Shown here: piece after piece, positions 33,542-42,254 of the stretch
How the letters are laid out: the number at the start of each line of letters is the position of its first letter
How positions within the stretch are numbered: the stretch's first letter is position 1
NCBI RefSeq assembly: GCF_041435195.1
Contig: NZ_CP108106.1
Coordinates: 3,286,001-3,350,000, forward strand
DNA from: Streptomyces sp. NBC_00224
GTDB lineage: Bacteria > Actinomycetota > Actinomycetes > Streptomycetales > Streptomycetaceae
Length of the DNA stretch: 64,000 nucleotides
Reading direction: 5' to 3'
Program-made: the position numbers and the translations under genes
The notes under the pieces: generated by a model
The model's database searches: none
Told to the model about the DNA's origin: nothing
What the model saw: only the letters and a program-made list of their open reading frames with translations

Positions 33542-34876
33542 ATGAACAACGCACCCCTCAATGTGCTCGGCTCACTCGTCCTGGCCCTGCGCACCCCGGC
33601 CGAGTCCGCCGAGCCACTCCTCGCGCGAGCGCCGCGGCGGTGGCAGCGGATGACCCCGTACGCCGTCGTCCTCTGCTTCGTCGTGCTGCTGCTCCCGATC
33701 ACGGTCACCGTGCTGACGCACGACTACAAGGCGCCCGGCGGCTGGGCGGGGGCGCTCGCCATGGCGCAGACCGCGCCGCTGCTGCTCGCCCTGACCCGGC
33801 CGCTCCAGGCGTGGTGGATCGTGTTCACCGCCGACGTGGTGGGCGCGGTGGTGCTTTCGGGCACCCAGGGGATGGAGGGGCGGCCCTGGCCGTGGACGCC
33901 GATGGTGATCATCGGCCATCTGGTGCTGATGGCGTGCCTGGGGCTGCGCGCCGCGCCTCGTACGCTCGTCGCGGTCTGGCTGGTGACCGGCGCGGCCGGG
34001 GTGGCGCTCTCGGCGATGAAACCGGCGTACGCGACCTCCGCGACCAACGTCCACGTCCTGATGTTCGTGCTCAGCGGGGTGACCCTGCTGCTCACCGGCG
34101 CGCTGCGCGGCCGGGGCGAGGCGGAGCGCCTGCTCGCCGAGCAGGAGGCGATCAGCGAGGCCGAGCACGCCCAGCGGACCATCCTGGAGGAGCGCGCCCG
34201 GATCGCCCGCGAGCTGCACGACGTGGTCGCCCACCACATGTCGGTGATCACCGTGCAGGCCGACTCCGCGCCGTACCGCGTCCAGGGTCTGCCCGCCGAG
34301 GCGCGGGAGGAGTTCGCCACGATCGCGGCGAGCGCGCGGGAGTCGCTGAGCGAGATGCGGCGGCTGCTCGCGGTGCTGCGCAGCGACGGCAGCGAGAGCG
34401 AGCGGGCCCCGCAGCCGGGCGTCGACCGGGTGCAGCAGCTGGTCGAGGCGACGGTACGGGCCGGGGTGCCCGCCGAGTCGGCGCTGTCGGCGGACCTGCC
34501 GGGGCTGCCGCCCGCGGTGGACCTCTCGGCGTACCGGATCGTGCAGGAGGCGCTGGCGAACGTGGTCCGGCACGCGCCGGGCGCGCCGACGCGCGTCTCG
34601 GTCGGGGCGGACGGCGCGGATCTGCTGGTGGTGGTCGTCAACGGGCCCGCCGCCGAGCCCCGTTCGGCCCTGGAGACGACCGGGACGGGGCACGGGCTCG
34701 TCGGGATGCGCGAGCGCGTACGGTTGACCGGCGGAACGCTGGACACCGGCCCGCTGCCGGACGGCGGCTTCCGGGTCGCGGCCCGGCTCCCGCTGCACGC
34801 GCCGGACGGCTCCGGCTCCGGCACCCCTCTCTCCGACAGCACCGACAGCACCGACAGCACCGAGGACACCCGTTGA
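33542..34876 (+). CDS. NarL-type sensor histidine kinase
   Basis: 444 residues. Membrane segments at about 37-60, 67-90, 95-120, 125-150 and 160-185, without an obvious extracellular sensor domain. HisKA_3 box ERARIARELHDVVAHHMSVI with the phospho-acceptor His near residue 225, then a HATPase with YRIVQEALANVVRHA (N box) and GTGHGLVGMRERVRLTGG. The extreme C-terminus is a low-complexity DSTDSTDST run. It is coupled to the response regulator by a 4-base overlap. Confidence 0.92.
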   Translation: MNNAPLNVLGSLVLALRTPAESAEPLLARAPRRWQRMTPYAVVLCFVVLLLPITVTVLTHDYKAPGGWAGALAMAQTAPLLLALTRPLQAWWIVFTADVVGAVVLSGTQGMEGRPWPWTPMVIIGHLVLMACLGLRAAPRTLVAVWLVTGAAGVALSAMKPAYATSATNVHVLMFVLSGVTLLLTGALRGRGEAERLLAEQEAISEAEHAQRTILEERARIARELHDVVAHHMSVITVQADSAPYRVQGLPAEAREEFATIAASARESLSEMRRLLAVLRSDGSESERAPQPGVDRVQQLVEATVRAGVPAESALSADLPGLPPAVDLSAYRIVQEALANVVRHAPGAPTRVSVGADGADLLVVVVNGPAAEPRSALETTGTGHGLVGMRERVRLTGGTLDTGPLPDGGFRVAARLPLHAPDGSGSGTPLSDSTDSTDSTEDTR

Positions 34877-35547
34877 CCATTCGCGTGATCATCGTCGACG
34901 ACCAGGCCATGGTGCGGGCGGGGTTCGCCGCGCTGCTCTCCGCGCAGGCGGACATCGACGTGGTGGGCGAGGCTCCCGACGGCAGGCAGGGCATCGAGGT
35001 CGCCCGCCGCACGCATCCCGACGTGGTGCTGATGGACGTCCGGATGCCGGAGATGGACGGGCTCGCGGCGGCGCGGGAGCTCCTCGACCCGCCGCCCGGG
35101 GTGGTCCACCGGCCGAAGGTCCTGATGCTGACGACGTTCGACGTGGACGACTACGTGTACGAGGCGCTGCGGGCCGGGGCGTCCGGGTTCCTGCTGAAGG
35201 ACGCGCCGCCGGCGGATCTGATCGCGGCGGTACGGGTGGTGGCGGCGGGCGAGGCACTGCTCGCGCCCTCCGTGACGCGCCGTCTGATCGCGGACTTCGC
35301 CAGGCAGCGCCCGCCGGTCCGCAAGGCCCCGGCCCTGCGGCTGAACGGGCTCACCCCGCGCGAGACGGAGGTCCTGGAACTGATCGCCCGGGGCCTGTCC
35401 AACCAGGAGATCGCGGCGAGCCTGATCCTCGCCGAGCAGACCGTGAAGACCCACATCGGCCGCGTCCTGGCCAAGCTGGAGCTGCGCGACCGGGCGCAGG
35501 CGGTGATCTTCGCGTACGAGTCGGGGCTGGTGTCGCCGGGGTCGTAG
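34873..35547 (+). CDS. NarL/LuxR-family response regulator
   Basis: 224 residues from TTG 34873, overlapping the kinase stop. Receiver domain with IIVDDQAMVRAGF (acidic pair), phospho-Asp near residue 55 in VVLMDVRMPEMDG, and KDAP for the conserved Lys; LuxR helix-turn-helix LTPRETEVLELIARGLSNQE then QTVKTHIGRVLAKLELRDR. Cognate partner of the upstream kinase. The genes on both sides are paralogous hydrolases, which may be targets. Confidence 0.94.
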   Translation: MTIRVIIVDDQAMVRAGFAALLSAQADIDVVGEAPDGRQGIEVARRTHPDVVLMDVRMPEMDGLAAARELLDPPPGVVHRPKVLMLTTFDVDDYVYEALRAGASGFLLKDAPPADLIAAVRVVAAGEALLAPSVTRRLIADFARQRPPVRKAPALRLNGLTPRETEVLELIARGLSNQEIAASLILAEQTVKTHIGRVLAKLELRDRAQAVIFAYESGLVSPGS

Positions 35548-35674
35548 CCCCGTACACCCCCTACCCCGGTAGCACCCCCCACTCGGCACCCCGGTGTGAC
35601 GCCCCCGCACCCGCCTTCTTCCTACCTTCCTCCTCGCAACGCCACACAACAGCGAGGAAAGGCAGGGCCACACC

Positions 35675-36715
35675 ATGCGCCGATTCGGGAGGACCCTGGT
35701 CGCCGCCGCGCTGACCGTGACGGCCGTCGCGGGGACCGCCGGGTGGGCCTCGGCGGGGAGTCAGCAGGCCGTGGTGGGGCCGCCGCCGGGGGCCGCCGCC
35801 TGGGTGGCCGACACCGTGCTCGGACGGCCGCTGCCCGACCCGGCCACCGCCTCGCCGCGCGAAGTGGCGCTGTTCTTCGCCGGGTTGAGCCACCGGCAGT
35901 GCCAGGACCTGGTGCGGCGGCACCCGTTGACCGTGGGGAACCTGGACGGCGCTCCCGTCTCCCTGCGGTACCAGGCCAATCGGCTCGCCCTCGCCGCCGC
36001 GCACGACCCGCGCTACGACCGGCTCGCCGGGCCCGGTCACCGCGTCCTCGCCTTCGACCCGCGCGGACGCGGGCAGGTGGCCGAGGTGTACGGGGACCTG
36101 GAGCGGGCCGAGCACGTGTCCGTGGTGGTGCCGGGGTCGGACATCGACGCGGGCAACTTCGACCGGAGCAGCGACCCTTACGGCACCCCGGCCGGGATGG
36201 CCTCCTCGCTGCGGGCCGCGACCGGGGGCCGCAGCGCCGTGGTCGCCTGGACCGGCTACACCACCCCCGTCGGCCTCGGCGTCGACGCGGTCACCGATGA
36301 CCTGGCCAAGGCGGGCGCGACCCGGCTGGCCCGGTTCACCGAGGGCCTGGCGGCCGTGGGCCTCCCGGACCCGGCGCTGTTCTGCCACAGCTACGGCTCG
36401 GTCGTGTGCGGCCTGGCCGCCCCGCGCGTCGTGGCCTCCGACATCGTCGTGCTCGGCTCCCCCGGCATGCACGCCGACACCGCCGCCGACCTGGGCACCG
36501 ACGCCCGGGTGTGGGCCGCCAAGGACCCCTCGGACTGGATCTCGTACGTACCCAATGTTCGGTTCCTGGGCCTTGGGCACGGGGCGGACCCCGCTGATCC
36601 GGACTTCGGGGCGCGGCGCGTGGACGCCTCCGACGCCCAGGGGCACACCGGCTACTTCGCGCCCGGCACCGCCTCGCTGCGCCAGTTCGCCGCCATCGCG
36701 ACGGGCGACGCGTGA
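35675..36715 (+). CDS. Secreted DUF1023-type alpha/beta hydrolase
   Basis: 346 residues with a Sec signal peptide (RRFGRTLVAAALTVTAVAG, cleavage about 28). It shares the whole plan of the hydrolase at 31319: RRHPLTVGNLDGAPVSLRYQ, VLAFDPRGRGQVAEVYGDLE, VSVVVPGSDIDAGNFDR, elbow FCHSYGSVVCG, LGLGHGADPADPDFGAR and HTGYFAPGTASLRQFAAI. It lacks the insert after the first motif, so it is the shorter paralogue. ATG 35675 after GAGGAAAGGCAGGG. Substrate unknown. Confidence 0.88.
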   Translation: MRRFGRTLVAAALTVTAVAGTAGWASAGSQQAVVGPPPGAAAWVADTVLGRPLPDPATASPREVALFFAGLSHRQCQDLVRRHPLTVGNLDGAPVSLRYQANRLALAAAHDPRYDRLAGPGHRVLAFDPRGRGQVAEVYGDLERAEHVSVVVPGSDIDAGNFDRSSDPYGTPAGMASSLRAATGGRSAVVAWTGYTTPVGLGVDAVTDDLAKAGATRLARFTEGLAAVGLPDPALFCHSYGSVVCGLAAPRVVASDIVVLGSPGMHADTAADLGTDARVWAAKDPSDWISYVPNVRFLGLGHGADPADPDFGARRVDASDAQGHTGYFAPGTASLRQFAAIATGDA

Positions 36716-36759
36716 TGCCGGGGCACGTGGCTTCGAAGGACTTCGAGGGGCTTCGAGAG

Positions 36760-37788
36760 TCAGCCCTCGCGGCCCACCGACGTCGACGACGACATGTCCG
36801 GGTAGCGGTCGCCCGCCACCAGGTCCGCGATCGGCTCAAGAGCGGCCAGTTCCCCTGCGGTCAGCGTGATGCGGGTCGCGGCCGCGTTCTCCAGGAGGCG
36901 GGTGCGCTTGCGGGTGCCCGGGATCGGGACCACCGTCAGACCGTGCACCTGGGCGCGCTGCTGCACCCAGGCGAGGGCGATCTGCGCGGTGGTCGCCCCG
37001 CGCTCGGCGGCGATCTTGTGCAGCGGCTCCAGGAGCGCGGTGTTGGCGCGGGCGTTGTCGCCGGTGAAGCGCGGCTGGTGGCGGCGGAAGTCGCCGCCCG
37101 ACAGCTCCTTGGCCGCGTCGGCGAACGCGCCCGTCAGGAAGCCGCGTCCGAGCGGCGAGTACGGCACGAAGGTCACACCGAGCTCGGCGGCGGCGCCGAC
37201 CGCGCTGCGCTCGACGTCCCGGCTGAAGACCGACCACTCGGACTGGAGGGCGGCGATGGGGTGCACCGCGTACGCCTCGCGCAGCTCGGCGCCGGTCACC
37301 TCGCTCAGGCCCAGGTGCTTGACCTTGCCTTCCCGTACGAGGTCGGCCAGCGCGCCCACCGACTCGGCGAACGGGACGCCGGGGTCGCGGCGGTGCATGT
37401 AGTAGAGGTCGATGACCTCGACGTCCAGACGGCGCAGGCTCGCCTCGACGGCCGTCCTGATGTAGGCCGGATCGTTGCGGACGGCCCGGTACCCGGGGTC
37501 GTCGGCGCGGCGCTCGATGGCGAACTTGCTGGCCAGGGTGATCTCGTCGCGGTGGGCGGCGACGAACGGGGCCAGGAACTCCTCGTTGGCGCCGGACCCG
37601 TAGATGTCGGCGGTGTCGATCAGCGTGACGCCCGCCTCGACGGTCGCCTCCAGGGTGTCGCGGGCGGCGGCCTCGTCGGTCTCGCCGTAGAACTCGCTGA
37701 TGCCCATGGCGCCGAAGCCCTGGACGCCGATCTCGGGGCCGCCGTCGCCGAGCCGTACGGTGGCGATCTTCTCGGTGCTCGTGCTCAT
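36760..37788 (-). CDS. Aldo/keto reductase
   Basis: 342 residues, AKR (alpha/beta)8 barrel. VQGFGAMGISEFYGETDEAA, DTADIYGSGANEEFL (catalytic Asp and Tyr), LASKFAIERR (Lys), YYMHRRDPGVPF (His), then KHLGLSEVT, YSPLGRGFLTG and VVPIPGTRKRTRLLEN for NADPH binding. It resembles the YakC/AKR13 branch reducing aldehydes. It is the second gene of a two-gene unit with the MerR regulator, 6 bases apart, so the regulator probably senses a reactive carbonyl or related stress. Confidence 0.92.
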   Translation of the reverse strand: MSTSTEKIATVRLGDGGPEIGVQGFGAMGISEFYGETDEAAARDTLEATVEAGVTLIDTADIYGSGANEEFLAPFVAAHRDEITLASKFAIERRADDPGYRAVRNDPAYIRTAVEASLRRLDVEVIDLYYMHRRDPGVPFAESVGALADLVREGKVKHLGLSEVTGAELREAYAVHPIAALQSEWSVFSRDVERSAVGAAAELGVTFVPYSPLGRGFLTGAFADAAKELSGGDFRRHQPRFTGDNARANTALLEPLHKIAAERGATTAQIALAWVQQRAQVHGLTVVPIPGTRKRTRLLENAAATRITLTAGELAALEPIADLVAGDRYPDMSSSTSVGREG

Positions 37789-37794
37789 AGCCGT

Positions 37795-38256
37795 TCAGGC
37801 CCTCTCCGACGCCCGCCGGGCGTCCGCGTAAAAGTCGATCTTGTGATCGAGGACGGCGAGCGTGTCCTGGAGCTCCGCCATGCGCGTGATGACGTCGCGC
37901 CGGGTCTGCTCCAGGAGCTCCTGCCGTTCGTCGAAGGTGTGCTCGCCCTCGCGGACCAGCTCGGCGTACCGGACCATGTCGGCGACCGGCATCCCGGTCA
38001 GCCGCAGCTTGGTGACGAAGGCCAGCCAGTCGAGGTCCTTGTTGGTGAAGCGCCGCTGCCCGGTGTGCGAGCGGTCCACGTGCGGCATCAGGCCGATCCG
38101 CTCGTACCAGCGCAGGGTGTGCGCGGTGAGGCCGCTGAGGGCGGAGACCTCGCTGATCGTGTAGCGGTCCTGGCCCTCGGGTCGCGGGTGCGACGGACGG
38201 GTCTTGCACAGGTCCACGACCGCCGACTTCACAGGGATGCTCTCGATCACCGTCAT
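37795..38256 (-). CDS. MerR-family transcriptional regulator
   Basis: 153 residues. Helix-turn-helix YTISEVSALSGLTAHTLRWY (about 32-51), ERIGLMPHVDRSHTGQRRF wing, then a long dimerisation helix; the C-terminal effector part is short, without Cys, as in MerR regulators of aldo/keto reductases. ATG 38256 lies 7 bases after TAGCGT; GTG 38250 with GGAGG 8 bases away is an alternative, but that GGAGG overlaps the promoter, so a leaderless ATG start fits better. Likely autoregulates together with the AKR gene. Confidence 0.88.
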   Translation of the reverse strand: MTVIESIPVKSAVVDLCKTRPSHPRPEGQDRYTISEVSALSGLTAHTLRWYERIGLMPHVDRSHTGQRRFTNKDLDWLAFVTKLRLTGMPVADMVRYAELVREGEHTFDERQELLEQTRRDVITRMAELQDTLAVLDHKIDFYADARRASERA

Positions 38257-38263
38257 GACCTCC

Positions 38264-38294
38264 ACGCTAGAACGTTGGAGTGCACTCGAAGCAA
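38264..38294 (-). promoter_or_regulatory. MerR-type promoter with 19-bp spacer and central dyad
   Basis: On the minus strand, -35 TTGCTT and -10 TAGCGT are separated by exactly 19 bases, the over-long spacing recognised by MerR activators. The spacer contains the perfect palindrome GAGTGCACTC (38278-38287). Confidence 0.7.
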
Positions 38295-38338
38295 GCGGAA
38301 TAGGAGGGCGGTTTCCGTGACCGTTTAGGCTCGTACGC

Positions 38339-39151
38339 ATGAAGAGCCTGGCGCTGATCGAGAACTGGCCCGTGCCGCACGCGGCGGCCGCCGTCGTCCG
38401 TGCGGACGGCACCGTCGCCGGGGCGCACGGCCCGACCGGGCAGCGCTTCCCGCTCGCCTCCGTCACCAAGCCGCTCGCCGCGTACGCCGCGCTCCTCGCG
38501 TACGAGGAGGGCGCCGTCGAGCTGGACGAGCCCGCGGGGCCCCAGGGCTCGACCGTGCGCCATCTGCTCGCGCACACCTCGGGGCTCGCCTTCGACGAGC
38601 ACCGGGTGATGGGTGCGCCCGGGGAGCGGCGGCTCTACTCCAACGCCGGGTTCGAGGTCCTGGGCGACCACATCGCGAAGCGGACCGGGATCCCGTTCGC
38701 CGACTACCTGCGCGAGGGCGTCCTCGAACCGCTCGGGATGACGTCGACGTCGCTCGACGGCTCGCCCGCCAAGGACGGCGTCTCGACCGTCGACGACCTG
38801 GTGCGGTTCGCGGCGGAGGTGCAGGCGCCGCAGCTGCTGCACCCGATGACGGTCGCGGAGGCGATGACGGTGCAGTACCCGGGTACGAAGGGCGTCCTGC
38901 CGGGGTACGGGCACCAGAACCCCAACGACTGGGGCCTCGGGTTCGAGATCCGGGCCGCCAAGTCCCCGCACTGGACGGGGATGTCGTCTTCCCCTCGCAC
39001 GTTCGGCCACTTCGGCCAGGCCGGGACGTTTCTGTGGATCGACCCGGAGGCGTCGGCGGCGTGTGTCGCCCTGACGGATCGGGCGTTCGGGGCGTGGGCG
39101 GTCGAGGCTTGGCCGGCGTTCACGGATGCGGTGCTGGCGGAGCTGGGTTAG
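38339..39151 (+). CDS. Serine hydrolase, beta-lactamase class C/PBP fold
   Basis: 270 residues, no signal peptide. SVTK near residue 41 (SxxK nucleophile), YSNAG (YxN) near 100 and HFGQAG near 222 replacing the usual KTG/HTG triad element. HLLAHTSGL is typical of the EstB/PBP4-like esterases. Shorter than class C beta-lactamases; probably a cytoplasmic esterase or D-peptidase. The start ATG 38339 is 7 bases after TAGGCT, so again potentially leaderless, and the promoter region is shared with the divergent MerR gene. Confidence 0.88.
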   Translation: MKSLALIENWPVPHAAAAVVRADGTVAGAHGPTGQRFPLASVTKPLAAYAALLAYEEGAVELDEPAGPQGSTVRHLLAHTSGLAFDEHRVMGAPGERRLYSNAGFEVLGDHIAKRTGIPFADYLREGVLEPLGMTSTSLDGSPAKDGVSTVDDLVRFAAEVQAPQLLHPMTVAEAMTVQYPGTKGVLPGYGHQNPNDWGLGFEIRAAKSPHWTGMSSSPRTFGHFGQAGTFLWIDPEASAACVALTDRAFGAWAVEAWPAFTDAVLAELG

Positions 39152-39247
39152 TTCCCCACCCCGCCCCTTCCCGAAAGCCCTGGGCCGGGCGGCTGGTTCG
39201 TCGGCTGCGAGCCGGTGGGGGCTGAGCGCGCAGTTCCCCGCGCCCCT
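39152..39247. repeat. Family D and family A intergenic repeats
   Basis: 39152-39180 carries the CCCCACCCCGCCCCTTCCC-GAAAG unit; 39203-39247 carries the family A unit ending in CGCGCAGTTCCCCGCGCCCC. Both lie between the convergent serine hydrolase and pirin genes. Confidence 0.8.
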
Positions 39248-39272
39248 GACCACCTGGGGCCCCGGGCCCCCC

Positions 39273-39941
39273 CTACGTCTCGTTCAGTTCCCAGAACAGG
39301 ACTTCCGCCCCCGTCGTCGCCACCAGGTCCAGCTCGGCCGCGTCCGTCACCCTCGCCGAGTCGCCCGGGCCCAGGTGTTCGGTCGCCAGGACGACCTCGC
39401 CTCGTACGACGTGGACGTAGACGCCCGGCGCATCCGGGACCGCCGTGCGCTCGCCCGGAACCAGGCGGCGGACGTAGAGCATCGCGCCCGCCGCCAGGAC
39501 CGCGTACGGGGTCGAGTCGGCTATGCCGCGGACGATCTCGTACGACGGGGTGCCGCCGGGCTGCCTGGGGGCCAGCCACATCTGGACGAAGACCAGGGGG
39601 GCGGTGCCGTCGTTGCGCTCCTCGTGGCGGACGCCTCCGGCCGAACTGAGGTGCTGGACGTCCCCCGCCCGTACGACCGTCGCATGGCCCGTCGAGTCGC
39701 GGTGGGTGAGCTCGCCCTCCACCACCCAGGTGACGATCTCGGTGTGGCTGTGCGGGTGCTCGTCGAAGCCCGCGCCCGGCGCGAGCCGCTCCTCGTTGCA
39801 GGCCAGGACCGGGCCGAAGCGCAGATTGTCCGGGTCGTAGAAACGGCCGAAGGACAACGCGTGCAGGGACTCGACACCGGCCGCCGCGTCGCCGCCCCGG
39901 TAGCGCTCGTGGGCGCGCCTCACGGAAATCACGGGGTCCAC
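39273..39941 (-). CDS. Pirin family protein
   Basis: 222 residues from GTG 39941 (GTG 39932 also possible). Bicupin: FYDPDNLRFGPVLACNEERL, then the metal site GFDEHPHSHTEIVTWVVEGE with His-x-His-x3-Glu, and ERNDGTAPLVFVQMWLAP. The second cupin (LYVRRLVPGERTAVP, GVYVHVVRGEVVL) lacks metal ligands, as in pirins. In Streptomyces pirins bind or modulate beta-oxidation and redox enzymes. Divergent from fasR, with 72 bases between starts. Confidence 0.9.
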   Translation of the reverse strand: MDPVISVRRAHERYRGGDAAAGVESLHALSFGRFYDPDNLRFGPVLACNEERLAPGAGFDEHPHSHTEIVTWVVEGELTHRDSTGHATVVRAGDVQHLSSAGGVRHEERNDGTAPLVFVQMWLAPRQPGGTPSYEIVRGIADSTPYAVLAAGAMLYVRRLVPGERTAVPDAPGVYVHVVRGEVVLATEHLGPGDSARVTDAAELDLVATTGAEVLFWELNET

Positions 39942-40013
39942 GGTAGGGCCTGTCCGGGCCCCCCGAACCCCCGGCACGGCACTCACCCGTCCTGATAAGG
40001 CAGTCTTGTCCCC

Positions 40014-41210
40014 GTGCCCGAACCCGAATCTGCGCCGCCGCCGAACGCCGCCCATCCGCACGCCGCGACCCTCAAGCGCCTTGAGCGGTCCTCCGGCCGG
40101 CTCGCCGCGAACGCCATCGCCCGCATGGACGAGACGCTGCCGTGGTACCGGGCGATGCCGCCGGAGAACCGGTCCTGGATCGGTCTGGTCGCCCAGGCCG
40201 GCATCGCGGCCTTCACCGAGTGGTTCCGGCACCCGGAGACCCCGCAGGCCATCTCCACCGATGTCTTCGGGACCGCGCCCCGCGAGCTGACCCGGGCCAT
40301 CACCCTGCGCCAGACCGTGGAGATGGTGCGCACCACCATCGAGGTCATGGAGACCGCGATCGAGGAGGTCGCGGCGCCCGGCGACGAGTCGATCCTGCGC
40401 GAGGCCCTGCTGGTCTACGCGCGCGAGATCGCCTTCGCCACCGCCCAGGTGTACGCCCAGGCCGCCGAGGCACGCGGTGCCTGGGACGCCCGGCTGGAGT
40501 CCTTGGTCGTCAACGCCGTGCTCTCCGGTGAGGCCGACGAGGGGGCCGTCTCGCGCGCCGCCGCCCTCGGGTGGAACTCTCCCGAGCACGTGTGCGTGGT
40601 GCTCGGCACCGCCCCCGACGGCGACAGCGAGCTCACCGTCGAGGCGATCCGGCGGGCCGCCCGGCACGCCAAGCTCCAGGTCCTCACCGGGGTGCTCGGT
40701 GACCGCCTGGTCGTCATCGCGGGCGGCAGCGACAATCCGCTCCAGGTCGCCAAGGCCCTGATCGGGCCGTACGCGGCCGGTCCCGTGGTGGCCGGCCCGG
40801 TCGTCCCCGACCTGCTGGCCGCCACCCGCTCCGCGCAGGCCGCCGCCGCCGGGCTCAAGGCGGGCTCGGCCTGGCAGGACGCCCCCCGGCCCGTTCTGGC
40901 GGACGATCTCCTGCCGGAGCGCGCGATCGCCTCCGATCCGGCCGCGCGCGAGCAGCTGGTGGAGGAGATCTACAGACCGCTGGAGGAGGCGGGCTCGGCG
41001 CTCCTGGAGACCCTGAGCGTCTATCTGGAGCAGGCGAGCAGCCTGGAGGGCGCGGCCCGGATGCTCTTCGTGCACCCCAACACCGTGCGCTACCGGCTAC
41101 GACGTGTGACGGACGTCACCGGCTGGTCCCCCTCCGATGTACGTTCCGCCTTCACTCTCAGGATCGCCCTGATCCTGGGGCGTCTGGCCGACGGAGATCC
41201 TCAGTCCTAG
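40014..41210 (+). CDS. fasR: FasR, PucR/CdaR-type activator of fatty-acid synthesis genes
   Basis: 398 residues from GTG 40014. N-terminal helical region, a GGDEF-like middle (CVVLGTAPDGDSELTVEAIR, LTGVLGDRLVVIAGGSDN) and the C-terminal PucR helix-turn-helix (LEQASSLEGAARMLFVHPNT, VRYRLRRVTDVTGWSP) near 340-375. It sits directly upstream of fabD as FasR does in Streptomyces, where it activates fabDHPF. CAGTCT lies 7 bases before the start, consistent with a leaderless transcript. Confidence 0.9.
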   Translation: MPEPESAPPPNAAHPHAATLKRLERSSGRLAANAIARMDETLPWYRAMPPENRSWIGLVAQAGIAAFTEWFRHPETPQAISTDVFGTAPRELTRAITLRQTVEMVRTTIEVMETAIEEVAAPGDESILREALLVYAREIAFATAQVYAQAAEARGAWDARLESLVVNAVLSGEADEGAVSRAAALGWNSPEHVCVVLGTAPDGDSELTVEAIRRAARHAKLQVLTGVLGDRLVVIAGGSDNPLQVAKALIGPYAAGPVVAGPVVPDLLAATRSAQAAAAGLKAGSAWQDAPRPVLADDLLPERAIASDPAAREQLVEEIYRPLEEAGSALLETLSVYLEQASSLEGAARMLFVHPNTVRYRLRRVTDVTGWSPSDVRSAFTLRIALILGRLADGDPQS

Positions 41211-41216
41211 ACTTTT

Positions 41217-41241
41217 GTCGGACACCCACAATTCCCCCGAC
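41217..41241. promoter_or_regulatory. Candidate FasR operator upstream of fabD
   Basis: Inverted repeat GTCGG-N15-CCGAC in the 89-base fasR-fabD gap, the region where FasR is expected to act. Half-sites are short, so this is suggestive only. Confidence 0.35.
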
Positions 41242-41299
41242 GGTTCTTCGTCCCTGTCCCCACGGGCGAGCAGGGCCGTCCACAAGAGAGAGTGTGAGA

Positions 41300-42241
41300 G
41301 TGCTCGTACTCGTCGCTCCCGGCCAAGGCGCTCAGACGCCCGGCTTCCTGACTCCCTGGCTCGACCTCCCCGGCGCCGCCGACCGGCTCGCCGCATGGTC
41401 CGACGCCATCGGGCTCGACCTTGTCCACTACGGCACGCAGGCGGACGCGGACGCCATCCGCGACACCTCCGTGGCCCAGCCCCTGCTGGTCGCCGCCGGT
41501 CTGCTCTCCGCCGCGGCACTGGGTGACATCAGCCCGGGCGCGGTGGCCGGCCACAGCGTCGGCGAGATCACCGCCACCGCGTACGCGGGCGTGCTCTCCG
41601 AGGAGGCCGCGCTCGGCTTCGTCCGTACCCGGGGCCTGGGCATGGCCCGAGCCGCGGCCATCACCGAGACCGGTATGTCCGCGCTGCTCGGCGGCGACCC
41701 CGAGGTCGTCTTCCCGCACCTGGAGAAGCTCGGCATCACCCCGGCCAATGTGAACGGCGCGGGCCAGGTCGTGGCCGCGGGCACCCTGGAGCAGCTGGCC
41801 GCCCTGGAGGCGGACAAGCCCGAGGGTGTGCGCCGGGTCGTACCGCTGAAGGTCGCCGGCGCGTTCCACACGCACCACATGGCCCCGGCGGTCGACGAGC
41901 TGCGCGAGGCCGCGAAGTCGCTGGACATCGCCGACCCGAAGATCACCTACGTCTCGAACGCCGACGGCCGCACCGTCGCCACCGGCGCCGAGATCGTCGC
42001 CCGCCTGGTCAACCAGGTTTCGAACCCCGTCCGCTGGGACCTCTGTATGGAGACGTTCCAGGAACTGGGTGCCACCGCGCTGATCGAGGTGTGCCCCGGC
42101 GGCACCCTGACCGGCCTGGCCAAGCGCGCACTGCCCGGCGTGAAGACCGTCGCCCTGAAGTCCCCGGACGATCTCGAAGCGGCTCGCGCGCTCATCGCCG
42201 AGACCGGGACATCTGCCGCTGCCGCGGCGGGTGCCGAATAA
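41300..42241 (+). CDS. fabD: Malonyl-CoA:ACP transacylase
   Basis: 313 residues. MLVLVAPGQGAQTPGFL start at GTG 41300; GTG 41294 would add two residues. Nucleophile in GHSVGEITATAYAG with Ser near residue 86, GMARAAA (Arg), AFHTHHMAPA (His) and NPVRWDLCMETF. It loads malonyl units onto AcpP for fatty-acid elongation. First of the fabD-fabH-acpP-fabF operon; fabH begins 13 bases after its stop. Confidence 0.96.
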   Translation: MLVLVAPGQGAQTPGFLTPWLDLPGAADRLAAWSDAIGLDLVHYGTQADADAIRDTSVAQPLLVAAGLLSAAALGDISPGAVAGHSVGEITATAYAGVLSEEAALGFVRTRGLGMARAAAITETGMSALLGGDPEVVFPHLEKLGITPANVNGAGQVVAAGTLEQLAALEADKPEGVRRVVPLKVAGAFHTHHMAPAVDELREAAKSLDIADPKITYVSNADGRTVATGAEIVARLVNQVSNPVRWDLCMETFQELGATALIEVCPGGTLTGLAKRALPGVKTVALKSPDDLEAARALIAETGTSAAAAAGAE

Positions 42242-42254
42242 GGAGCCGTAGCGC

